From NCBI GenBank assembly GCA_013397935.1, contig VZRN01001112.1, positions 24,074 through 88,073 on the forward strand: a stretch of 64,000 nt of DNA. Reading direction: 5' to 3'. The position numbers and the translations under genes are program-made. This DNA comes from Dasyornis broadbenti. Its lineage: Eukaryota; Chordata; Aves; Passeriformes; Dasyornithidae. Shown piece by piece: positions 32,443 to 42,529 of this stretch. Position 1 is the stretch's first letter. Each line of letters opens with the position of its first letter. The notes below the pieces were generated by a model, which was not told where the DNA came from, did no database searches, and saw only the letters and a list, made by a program, of their open reading frames with translations.

Positions 32443-34138
32443 GGGCAAAGGGCACGCGGGTGTCTTGGAGACGGGGCCCGGTTCGGAGGCGGCGCTGCCC
32501 CGCCGGGGACTGGCCCTACCCTGCCGCCCTCGCGGTCAGCCCGCCGCGCTACAGCAGCTCCGGGGTTAGGGTGAACCCCCTCCCGTCGCGGTGTCCCTCA
32601 GCCCGCAGGCCGTCGGTCGGCTCCGGCTGCGCCTTATCTCTTCCTGCCCAGAGCGGCCGTGCAAGTCCAGCCAAGCAGCTGTGAGGGCATCCCCAAAATA
32701 ACGGCGCCCGGCGCCAGCGGCCTGGCCAGACACCGTCACGCGTTTGTGCAGTGCCAGCTCAGAGGAACCACAATGCCCCTGCGGCCGCCTCCAGCCCCGC
32801 TGCGCTGGAGGGTCAAACCCTTTGGCAAAGGGATGGAGCCAGGCTCGGCTGCCATCTCACGTGGAGCACCAGCTCTGGCAGCTGAGCAGTTAATTTGAGG
32901 CAGGGCAGGGCAAATCCAGAAGTCCTGCCTTTCTACGAGAGCTCCTTGGCATTGCATGGATCCCAAAGAACAGATGGGAGAGCCCCAAGCCCGCTTTTGG
33001 GGGCCTGAGCAGCGTCACCGTCCCCCAGGTCCCAAAGGGTCAGAGCACAGCAATGCTCCAGGGCTGGTTTGTCCAAGGGATTTGAGCCTATGAAGGGTCG
33101 GGAGGAGGTTCCAAGTGCTCTGCAGAAAGGGTGTGGAGGAGTGGGCTGCCCCACTGAGCCCTCCATTCCTGACAGTGCCGCTTTTCCCTCCTCCCTCAAC
33201 GGCTTCTGTCACGACAGCGCCTGACCGTGGGTGATTTACTCCAGTCTTGGCACCGAGTCCAGAGTGCTGGAACCCGTCCCCCAAATTCTGGTAAGTGCTG
33301 TGCATCCCTTTCCCGAGGTGTTCCCAGCAGTGGGAGGACAGGATCAGCTGGAGGAGCTCCTGGCACTCCACACTCTGCTCCCTGCCCATCCCATTGCCTG
33401 TTCTGCTCCCTGTCCCATCACGGTGACAGCAGGACAGGCCCCCCCACAAAGGCAAAATCCTGCTCGACCCTCCAGAAATGGGCCACTGGAGTGGGGCAAG
33501 CCAGGGGCTCACACAGGGTGTCCCCAGGAACCCCTGAGCACCCCAGCTCTGTCCACCACTGGGGCTGTGGGTGCATCAGGTAAAGCCAGAGGCTCTTGGG
33601 CTTTCCCAGATATTTGTACCAGCATCATCCCCTCCAAGGAGATTACAAGTCAGGGGAACTGGCTGACACCTGCCAAGCTTGTGGCACATGGGGCACTACA
33701 GGAGCACAGGCCCTGCCATCCCTTCACCCTCCACAGCCTCACAACCTGGCTGAGGGGGCACAGAAGGGTCTATTCAGACACGGGGTGGTTTTGTGGCACC
33801 CTGGCATGCCGGGATGGCCCCTGCCAGGTCCCATCCCTGCCCCCTGCAGGGCTCCAGCCCTGGCCCAGCACTGCCAGGACCTTGTATGGACAGGATCTGT
33901 CCCCTGGCTGCCTCTTCCCGCAGCTCTGGAGCACGGGGCCAACTGGGGGCAGGGCTCTGCACCCCTCACCCCACGGAAAGTCAGGGGATTTCCAGGCTCT
34001 GGGAAAAAACAGGAACTGGCAGCAGACGACAGCAGCTGGCACACCCCGATGTGGAGCTGCTCTGCAGTGGAGCCCACAAGATCAGGGCCTCAAAACTCCC
34101 ATCTTTGACCCCATTTCCTGAGCCTGGGTGTCTTGCAG

Positions 34139-34351
34139 TCACCAGCTGCCCGGGAAGGGCTGTTCCTGGAGAAGCCAGGCTGTTTTCCAGGGACATTAGT
34201 CCCATACAGGGTCAATCACACAGGGCACACCTCAGCCATGTCCCTGCACCTCCCACCAGTGCACGTACAGGACAGCCCCAGTGCTCCCAGTCCTATCAGT
34301 GCAGACCAGCATCGCTTCTGTTTCATCCCCGTATCAGGCTTTCCTGTGTGA
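34139..34351 (+). CDS. Candidate last coding exon of the unrecognised gene (70 residues)
   Basis: It follows the acceptor gggtgtcttgcag. The frame begins SPAAREGLFLEKPGCFPGTL, continues VPYRVNHTGHTS and ends FIPVSGFPV-TGA, 132 bases before AATAAA. Composition is mixed and protein-like, unlike the proline/arginine-rich shadow frames of the area. The upstream partner exon and family are not identified, so a chance open frame is possible. Confidence 0.3.
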   Translation, partial: SPAAREGLFLEKPGCFPGTLVPYRVNHTGHTSAMSLHLPPVHVQDSPSAPSPISADQHRFCFIPVSGFPV

Positions 34352-34483
34352 ATTCGGATCCTGGAGGAGATCCTGGTAAGGGAAATCCGGGGTTGGTGGT
34401 TCTGGGAGGAGGCTGCTCCGGTGCTGGATGGATACATGTGTGTTCTCCCACTGTACTTATTTATTTGTATTTGTATGATACCA

Positions 34484-34489
34484 AATAAA
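34484..34489 (+). terminator. Poly(A) signal AATAAA, plus strand
   Basis: The sequence ttatttatttgtatttgtat precedes the hexamer, and gagctgtgggggaggggggtg follows it, the classical U-rich and G/U-rich flanks. It lies upstream of the SBNO2 promoter, so it belongs to neither known gene. Confidence 0.65.
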
Positions 34490-34505
34490 GAGCTGTGGGG
34501 GAGGG

Positions 34506-35590
34506 GGGTGATTTAAAATCCTGTAAGAAGGATATGTTGGAAAGTGTGACAGGATTGCCTTGATTAATTACTGTGTGCAAACGAATGAAGCCTGGGAGTG
34601 GTGGGATTAGCTGGGGAGAAAGGGACTGAGCCCCACATGGCTATCACAGACCTTCCTGGTTCTCCCTTTGCCTCTGGCATGAACTCAGTATTCCCAAGGA
34701 CCCAGTGTTAACGTGGTTCCCATCTGCCAGCACTTCCCTTCTTCGGGATAAATCAGTTCCCTCCGGCTGCCACTGTGCTGGTGTAAAAACAGACCCATCT
34801 GGAAGGCTTTTGCGTGACCCATCAGGATTTTGTTCCTATCCTGGGACTGCAAAGGTGGCATGAATCCAATGCAAGTAACGGGAAATTAAAAATATTACAA
34901 GGCCAGGTGTGGGGAAAGTGAGTGAGGAGCCTGGGATGGCCAGAGCAGGTCATTCTCCAGCCCTGTGATTCATTTAATTCCTACATTAGGACTCATGAGA
35001 TGGCAGTGGGCAGAATCCTTGGAAGCCGCTCAGGGTTTAAGTGTTTCCAGCTCTCCTGTGTCTTCCGAGGGTTGAGCTGCTGCAGGGAGGAAAAGTGAGG
35101 AATTTCCTTTCCTTTTGCTAGGAAAAGGACTGGATAGCCCCTGCTCGGGCTGCGGGCAGGTGCTGATGGTGTGCACAGCCAAGGCTGCTCCAAGGTTTCG
35201 GTTTCGCTCCCATTTCCATCCCATGCCATCCCGGGATGGATGGATGGATCAATGCAGCACGCAAGGCGAGCGCTCCAGATCCGCACCGGTGCAAAGGCTT
35301 CGGGCCTGGGCCGTGCCGGGACCCACAGGAGCCACCCCGGGAGCCCCCGAGCCGCGTCTGGGCCAGGATCCGTTGCTCCGGGGGCAGCGTCCGCTCCTGA
35401 ACGGGGCGAGGAGCCGGGCGGGGGAGCGGCGGGTCCAGGGTCTCCCTCGGCCCCGGGCCTTTCCCGGTCCCCGGAGCCGCTTCCCGGGGTCGCGGGTCTC
35501 GCTGCCCGTTCACCACACGGGGCCGCCCTGGCGGCTCCTACCGAGCCTGGGTCCCGAGCCCTGCCTCTCCTCCTTCCCGCTCTGCGGCGC
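34506..35590. other. Intergenic spacer before SBNO2
   Basis: No gene or recognised repeat apart from a short ggat run near 35236. GC and CpG content rise towards 35600. Confidence 0.7.
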
Positions 35591-35599
35591 AGCGCGGCC

Positions 35600-35811
35600 C
35601 GGCCCGGTTCCCCGGGCCCGGTTCTCCCGTTTCCCTCGTGCCCACTCCCGGTTTTCTCTCGGTCGCAACCGCCCCTTTCCCCGGAAGTTCTGTGTGGCCT
35701 CTCCCCAACATGGCGGACCCGGAAGCGGGGCCAGGCGGCGGCGGCCGGGCGGGAGCCTGAGCCCCGGAGCCCCCGGGATCCCCCGGCACCGCTCGCGACC
35801 CCCGGACACCG
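35600..35811 (+). promoter_or_regulatory. SBNO2: SBNO2 CpG-island promoter and non-coding exon 1
   Basis: CpG-dense sequence with two ETS-type motifs (CCGGAAGT at 35681-35688, CCGGAAGC at 35719-35726) and a YY1-like AACATGGCGG at 35708-35717. A strong donor CACCG|gtaaga follows at 35812. The layout is that of a TATA-less housekeeping-type promoter with an untranslated first exon. The exon start is not determined; the splice to 42304 is inferred from gene structure. Confidence 0.75.
35710..35760 (+). CDS. Upstream ORF in SBNO2 exon 1, 16 codons
   Basis: ATGGCGGACCC opens a Gly/Ala-rich 16-codon frame ending TGA before the exon 1 donor. The ATG overlaps the YY1-like element, so it is translated only if transcription starts upstream. 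Confidence 0.35.
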   Translation: MADPEAGPGGGGRAGA

Positions 35812-36363
35812 GTAAGAGCCGCCAGCTCGCTCCCTCCGGGGCCCGCGGGCTCCTTCCAACTGGCGCGGTCCCTCCGTCGGCGGAGGCAGCAGGCCCGCTC
35901 GGGTCGGGCTGAGGGGTTCGGTGGGGACGCGGTCCCCGGCTGGGCCTGTCCCGGGAGCGGTCGGTTGGTGCCACGGGGTCCCCAGGGGCTGCAGGGCTCC
36001 GGCCGGGCCCGGAGCAGCCTGTGGAGGCGGCAGCGCCGGCCCCGCTCCCCCCACGCTTTGGCCGCCCGTATTCCCCACGCGTGTTCGTCCTGCATGTGGA
36101 GCGGGGCCGGGGGTCTCGGCGGGGACCTCTCGGGGTTGTACCGGCATCGGCAGGGTGTGTCTGCATCGGAGAGAGCTGGAGATGCTACGGAGTCTCTGTG
36201 ACCCCTATCTCAGCAAAGCCCAGACCCCTCCAACCCTGCCCGAGCTGGGTCGGGACAAGGAATTGCCCCGGCACGGCCGGGGTGGCCACAGCCAGCGAAC
36301 CATCGTGTTTCTGGCGCTCTCTCCAGCTACTTTTCCATGGAGCGCTGTAAAAGGCGGACAGCG

Positions 36364-36607
36364 ATCACAGAATTATGGAATGGTTTGGGTTGAAAGGACC
36401 TCAAAGCTCATCCAGTTCCACCCCCTGCCACGGGCAGAGGCACCTTCCACTGTCCCAGGTTTCTCCAAGTCCCGTCCAACCTGGCCTTGGGCACTTCCAG
36501 GGATGGGGCAGCTACAGCTTCTCTGGGCAGCCTGTGCCAGGACCTCACCACCCTCACAGGGAAGGATTTCCTAGTATCTGATCTAAACTTCCTCTCTGTC
36601 ACTGTGA
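36364..36607 (-). repeat. CR1 LINE 3' fragment with ORF2 tail
   Basis: The minus strand encodes a CR1 ORF2 end (FRSDTRKSFPVRVVRSWHRL, then VAAPSLEVPKARLDGTWRNL) followed by the typical 3' UTR words. The plus strand begins gatcacagaattatggaatgg, the inverted terminal repeat region. 5'-truncated, inside SBNO2 intron 1. Confidence 0.92.
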
Positions 36608-37905
36608 AGTCATGAATTCATCGTGCACCGAGCTCCTGCTGTGGTGCAGCCCATACTGGCCCAATTCAGAGCCTCTACAATATGGAACGGGTGCTGTCAG
36701 ACCATTAACTGGGCTGGTACTGGAGGCTTCGCCTCATTAAATACTGGAGCTGGGTCTAAAACTTCTCAGAGTAAGCCTAAATACCAGTGTGAGAACTGCA
36801 GCTCCCCCTCACCAGGCTCGACTCAGTGAAAATGAGATGGGCTGGGCAGGGCAGGTCCTGCAGGTTCAGCACCGGCATCCCCAAGCCGGGATCCAAATCC
36901 CCAGAGGGTTTTCTGGTCCGTGTGCTGGCCCTGGGGTGAGTCTGGAGGGTGGGAGGGTGTCGGCTCTGCCTCTTCGGGGCTGTTCCTGCTGATCATCATC
37001 CTCGTGACATCGAAGCTTTGAGCTTGTCTTGAGCCAGGCAGCAATGGCTGAACCAAAAGCAGCTGGTGGTGGGAATATTTAAGTGGAAAATGATGTGCTG
37101 ATACTGTTGCTGCAGGGTTTGGGAGTGCTGTGTGTCCTGTGTAGCACTGCCAGGTTTTGTAGAGCTCCATAAGCTGCCAGCTGGAACCTTTGGAAGCGTG
37201 AGCTCTGTTATCTCTGCCACTTGCTCTTTACTTGATGGGGGTCTGTTTGTTGGATGTTTACACCGTCATTTTCCAAAAATAAGTCTATACCTGTCTGGTT
37301 CAAACATTCTCTGAACAGCAGAAAACCACTCTGTGACTTGCCACTGTGAGAGTCTAGATCCCTCAGGAAACCCTTCCAGGCCTAATTGGGAGGTTTATGC
37401 TCTTCTGAGACATTCTTCTGTTGAAAACTTAAAACTCTTCAGTCTTTTTTGGTAACAGGATCGAGGTCTGCACAAGTGTAGGTGTGATCAAGGTGAACAC
37501 ACACGTCTCTCGGAGCAGGTGCATGCTGAGCCTGCCTTAAGGCTGTGCTGATCTGTAGGGAAGTTGGCTTTGATGTCCTGGAGTGGTTTTTCCACCATGA
37601 GTGGCTGCGTGTGCAACAGAACGTTGGGATCTGCTCAGGTGCAGAGGGTTTCTCCCAAGTGTCCCTTAGGATTGAAACTGAAGAAAAAGTGTAAAGAATT
37701 TGGGATCTGCATTTTCCTGGCTCCTGACCTTGCTTAGCCAAGTTCTTTGTGGAAGGGGAGCAGCCCCCGTGCTCTCTATGCCCTGCTCGGCTCTGCCCCA
37801 TGCCAGGAAGTGTCCAAGCCCCTGTTTTTGGGAACATTCCATGTACCTGCTGCCTGAGCCACTGCCTCAGCCCCAGCTCCGCCTTGCAGGGTTGTGTTTG
37901 TGGTT

Positions 37906-38015
37906 TGGGAATGTTGCCGCTGGATGTGTGAGGGTGATCCTGGCAGGGCTGTGTGTGCTGTGGGAATACTGGTACTTGATGTGTGAGGGTGATCCTGGGT
38001 GGATTTACAGAGGAA
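37906..38015 (+). repeat. 55-bp tandem duplication
   Basis: tgggaat at 37906 and 37961, and gatgtgtgagggtgatcctgg at 37923 and 37978, recur at the same 55-base spacing, giving two imperfect copies. Within SBNO2 intron 1. Confidence 0.8.
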
Positions 38016-41000
38016 CGTACCGAGTTCCTTGGCAGAGTGCGGGCGGTGTCTTGGGAGGCATTTTTGCCCTGTCCAGAAATAGTCCTGTATGTTCTCCCAG
38101 GTGGAAGAGCAGGGACAGGTGGAATCTACCTGTGTGGGACAGTTAATATTTTCTCCTAAAGGGGACCTCTCCCTCCAAAAAGTTGTATTTGATTGTTTTT
38201 CCGCTGTATGGTGTGAGTGTCAGACAAGGAGCAGCGAGCACCGCTTGAAGGCTCAAGCTTTTCCTTTTCCTTCTTGAAACTCTGCTCTCGTTGGAGGGCA
38301 GGTTTGTTCTTTTGCCTGCACTGCCACAGCTCTTGCAAGAAGCTCTGGAACGATCCCTATTTTTCTTCCCTCTCCTTACAGACTAATTCCCACAGTTAAT
38401 TGGTCTCATGGATTGCTCCACACTGCAGCTCTGCATTGACTTGTGGTGCCCAGGCAATGTCAGAGTTTGCCCTGGAGCGTGGCAGTGCCGTGCCCAGCTC
38501 CAGGGCTGCAGTGCCTGTGTCCCAGGAGCCTTTACCATGCCCAAAGCATGCAGAAGATCAGGGTGGCTCAAAGTGCTGGCTTAGGATGCCCTGGAGAGAT
38601 TCTGTTTTCATCACCCTTAATAAGTGTTTTCCACTCTGGTGTTCTCCTTTGCGCTGGTGACAGGACTGTGTCCTATTCCCATCTGCTTGTTTGGTCTAAA
38701 CTTCCCAAAACTACGGCAAGGAGAAGCATGAAAGAGGAACTTGAAGGTGCTCGGGTGCTTGAGATGTAAAACTGACTGTTCAGAGTTCCGTAGTGTTGAG
38801 TTCCCATTTCTCTGGGGCCATTACATCCTGACTGTATCCCGCAGAATTCCCTCCAGCTGCGGCTCCGGTGGGTGCCCACGCTGGGGGCTTATGAGTGGGT
38901 AGAGCAGGGTGGGGACACTTTGGGGCTCCCCCTCTGTCCCCTGGGGGTGGGCAGGGTGAGGGGAGCTGCTCCCTGAGCAGGAGGAGGAACAGGATCACAA
39001 TTATCAAGGTGTTTTTGTTGTTCCCAGCGCGTGGTAATTCACGATCGGCAGGTTTAGCTCTGGCTGCTCTGGGCATGCCTGTGGGTTCCTGGCTGTCTTC
39101 CTTTTACGGAGGCAGTTTAAAATACACCAACAAAGGCTGGAACACAACAGGAGGAAGTGCTGGTTGCATTTACTAGGCTGTTTTCACCCCTCCTGATCAC
39201 AGTTATCAGTAATTCGAGCCCTCACCCCTGGCTCTGTTCATCCTGGTTATTGCACAGCAGTTCTTTGTGTTTCCAACGGGTATTTTCCTGCTGGAGCGCT
39301 AGTCCGAGGAATGCCTAAAAAGCTCAAGCTTTTAAAAGCTGAAATTTGTGCTCTGTAACCTCTAGGCGTGATGAATTCCAGGCTGGAGCTGCCCCTTAGT
39401 GTCTGGACTGACAGCAAACCTTTAAGCAAGCTCTGGAATATTGAAACTGTTCTTGGAGCTCAGTGATAGGATGAAATCACTCAGGGGCTTCGTCATCCCA
39501 AAGCTGCTTTCACTTTCAAACCTGGGCTGCTTGGCCAGGAAGGAACATATCCGGTGGGATTTTCACAGTCGCGCCCTCCCTCTGGATCTGGGGGATCACT
39601 GCTGCAAGAAAACGTGACTGAAGTGGTTGAAGTTGGGAACGGTGTCCGTGTGCTGTTGGTGCTGCTCTGGGCTGGGCTTTCCTCTCCCAGCCCTCTCTCA
39701 ACTTGAGTGCTGGGACCGGGAGCCTCCTCTCCGGGGATTTGCAGTAACAGCGGAAGCTGCTGCTTTGTCGGAGTGTGTTTGGTAAGAGAAGTGGTGCAAA
39801 AACCCTTAAAACGTTTGCTGTAGCAGTTCCCTCGCGTGTGGGGGCCTCTCTGTTATCAGTGTTCACTGTCATGGCAGCAGGATGGGATGTGGAACTGGAA
39901 GCACTTTAGAACTTGCTGATTTTCATGGTTTTCTGTGATGTGGCTGCCTGGAGCATGGTGAGACAGGCACAAACTGAGGGCCGTTCCCACTTCTCTGTTC
40001 TTGTGCCGGGTGTTGTCCTGCCATCCTCAGGCTCACGCAAGTTTCTGATGCTGGGTTTAATGAGTTTTTGATTTAGATTTTTCTTGGAATTTGGGTGTAT
40101 AAGATGGACAGCAGCCCCTGGCACTGGAGCATGAGCTTGGGGTGAGAGCTGGGCGAGCCTCCACGCTCACCACCGGGAGCCCGATGTCTCTGCTGTTACA
40201 GGAGCTCCTTTTGCAGCACAAAGCTCTGGCAGGTGCAGGCTGGATTTCAGGGTGTCTAGCAAGTGCTGGTGCCATTCTCCTGGGATAAGGAGTGCCCTCA
40301 GCATCCTCCAGGATCGAGGCATGGCTGGAATGGTGCTGGCTGCAGAGTGAACTCTCGGTGCCTCTTTTCCCCCCCTGTTCTCCATGCTTGGATGTGTTTT
40401 AAAGTTGCACTACAGCCCCCCACAAACCAAGACTGAGCATTCAAAGTGTCTTGCTAAGCAATTTTCCTTCGTTTACCAGTGGGGTGTGATCTGTTGTGCA
40501 GGAATTTTCCTAGGGAACTGCTTTTAGAGACTTTGCTCTGCTCTGCTCTGCAGAGAACACCAGTGAGGAGATCTGGTGTTGCAAGACACGAGCTAATGCA
40601 GAGCAGGCATGGAGGGATTTTGATATTGATTTTACCCTTCCTAAGTTCCTTTGAATGTGTAAGTAAAGCTGTATATTTGCTACAGCTCTTACAGGAAACA
40701 CTGCTGCTGATTTCCTCTCAAAAGCTGTTGCAAATAGGGGAAAAAAAAAAAAAGAAAAGCAGCAGAACCCCTGAAGTCTGGTGAAAGGAAGAATCACAGG
40801 CACCAGAGCAGTTGGTGACGATGACCCTGAGAGCCGCAAACCTCAACCCTGCTTGGGTGCAGCTGAGCAGGAGTTGAAGAGAATCTTTACAAAAAAGAAA
40901 AGAGAGACCTTCCACTCAACAACAAAAAAAATCCAGACTATCCCTTTTGGAGCTCTACACAGCATTTCATAGGTGGGATGTGAATGTTGATGTCTGTTCT

Positions 41001-42303
41001 TCACCCGAAAGGTCCTCAGAGCGTGAGGACTTGGCCTGTGGCTCCACCACAGGATCGGTGCCCAGGCTCAGGGGTCCTGGCTGGTCTCTGAGGGCCCTGC
41101 AGGCCCCGCACGAACCCTGCCCAGAGGGCACTGCTGGCACAACAGCAGCACCACGGGAAGGCAGAAAGAGTCACTTTAATTTCACTTTCCGTTGCTAACA
41201 CTGCAGTAATTTTGTTCACCGCAAGGTCACTTATTTTTAATGGGCCTCGGAGTCAGAAATGGCTTTTCAAAAATATTCCTTGTAGCAAACAGTGTCTTGT
41301 GAATGATCAAAGGTGGCTCTTTTAAATTACAGCTTTGGTCTGTGCTCTGTAGGTGTTGTGTGTGGCTGGATTGCTCCATCCAAAGGTTTTGGCCACTTTG
41401 ATTTATTCGGCTTCTGTGGAGGGTCAGGGAAAGCAGAAAGCGGCAAAGAAAGGAAGAAAAGACATCACAGATGCTTTTCTCCGCTCCTCTGGTTGTATAG
41501 GTTGCTTTCACCATCTCTTTTTTATTTTAATCCATTAAATCCAGATAGAAATTGGTTTCCTTTGGGATTATGGAGAATTTAGAAGAAAATTAATCAGTTT
41601 GGAGATTTTGTCTGACAAGCTGCACTGGAGGCAGTGTGTTACTCTGGGGTTAATCCTGCTAGGACAATGCTCCTGCATTGGATCCCCTTTTTGTGGCAAA
41701 AGGGAGAGTGCCAGAAGCTGATAAATTCAGGAATTTGTATCATTAATACTACAAATTTCAAAAGTGTAGCAGGGTACTGTCTGGTTTGACTGGTGTGGGA
41801 AAGGTCTTGGTACACAGAAACATCTGCCTTGGAATTTGGGAGACGTCAGTGTGCCACAGGGTGGGAGATGAGGGCTCACTACTGGCTCAGCAGTGCCCCA
41901 CCTCCAGAGTGTATTTTCAGGAAAACAAGTGATTTGGGGGAATTGATTGCCATGAGCTTGCACATGAGTGCAGAGGCTTTTTGTACCTTAGATAAGAAAA
42001 TTCCTCAGGCCGAGCTGAGCTGTGTGTGCAGTGACCCAGGCGATTGTGGGGACCTGTGGGACTCCCGCAGTGTGAAAGGCAGGAGAGGTGTGTTCCAGTT
42101 CTGATCTGGGTGAATTCCAGGTGTGGTGGTAATGGAGAGCTCTGTTTCCCATAAAATGCTCTCTCTTCTGAAGAGGCAGCAGCATTTCACAGGCTGGTGG
42201 CTGTTTGCTCATCTCTCAGCTATGTTTAAGCTTACAAGTGTTTGTTTTTTTTTTTTTCCCCACCTCCCCTTTCACAAAACCTAAACGTGCCTTTCTTTCC
42301 CAG

Positions 42304-42529
42304 CCCAGGACATGGTGCAGGGTGAAGAGCACAGATAAAGACGCTCCCACTACTCACTCCACAGCCTGTCCCACCCTCCTGAGGACTCCATGAGGCAGGA
42401 CAAGGGCTGATGCCCTCAGCTCACCCCGCCATGGATGGGGGGAACAGCTTCCCACCACACCAGCAGCCGGGCGATGCCCTCTGCGGCATCCCCGGCCTCC
42501 ACTCCCAGCTCGCCGTGCCGGACGTGGAG
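42304..42529 (+). CDS. SBNO2: SBNO2 exon 2: leader end and residues 1-40
   Basis: The acceptor is ctttctttcccag and the donor GTGGAG|gtgagg. 106 bases of leader precede ATG 42410; the coding part ends SQLAVPDVE in phase 0. Two short upstream ORFs occur in the leader (42312-42338 and 42390-42410), the second overlapping the start codon. Confidence 0.93.
42312..42338 (+). CDS. Upstream ORF 1 in SBNO2 leader, 8 codons
   Basis: ATGGTGCAGGG to TAA, 72 bases before the main start. Seen in sequence; any regulatory role is inferred. Confidence 0.4.
   Translation: MVQGEEHR
42390..42410 (+). CDS. Upstream ORF 2 in SBNO2 leader, stop overlaps the main start
   Basis: ATGAGGCAGGAC to TGA, six codons. 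The TGA at 42408-42410 shares its A with the main ATG (TGATG), an arrangement that permits termination-reinitiation. Confidence 0.45.
   Translation: MRQDKG

Larger units (their letters stand above)
31490..32690. promoter_or_regulatory. CpG island, probable STK11 promoter and possible bidirectional promoter
   Basis: Very GC- and CpG-rich on both sides of an assembly gap, placed directly upstream of STK11 on the minus strand. A GATTGGCTG motif (CCAAT/NF-Y type) lies at 32180-32188, GC boxes (GGGGCGGGG, 32360-32368) and a 61-bp repeat array lie to its right. Plus-strand sequence to its right ends in a good poly(A) signal, so it may also drive a divergent transcript. Confidence 0.75.
32400..34505 (+). 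other. Candidate unrecognised transcription unit between STK11 and SBNO2
   Basis: The plus strand leaves the CpG island and ends at an AATAAA with a U-rich upstream and G/U-rich downstream element. Consensus splice sites between include donors at 33291 (gtaagt) and 33580 (gtaaag) and acceptors ending at 33217, 33527, 33609 and 34138. Segments 33218-33290, 33528-33579 and 33610 onward can be joined in one frame, and a protein-like final exon follows 34138. No family was recognised, and no human counterpart between these genes is known to me. It could be a small lineage-specific protein gene or a divergent lncRNA. Confidence 0.4.
35812..42303 (+). other. SBNO2: SBNO2 intron 1
   Basis: 6.5 kb, donor gtaaga, acceptor tttctttcccag. 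Contains one CR1 fragment and a 55-bp duplication; nothing coding recognised. Confidence 0.75.

Noticed and set aside
33231..34121. 296-codon plus-strand frame
   Set aside because: It crosses several consensus splice sites and has low-complexity Pro/Ser/Gly content. If the locus is coding, it is more likely spliced than read through as one exon.
33793..34488. 231-codon plus-strand frame
   Set aside because: Its stop lies inside the poly(A) signal, leaving almost no 3' UTR, and its composition is repeat-like.
34993..36147. Minus-strand open frame of 384 codons
   Set aside because: It is antisense to the SBNO2 CpG-island exon, rich in Pro, Gly, Arg and Ala as any stop-poor GC-rich strand would be, and has no domain.
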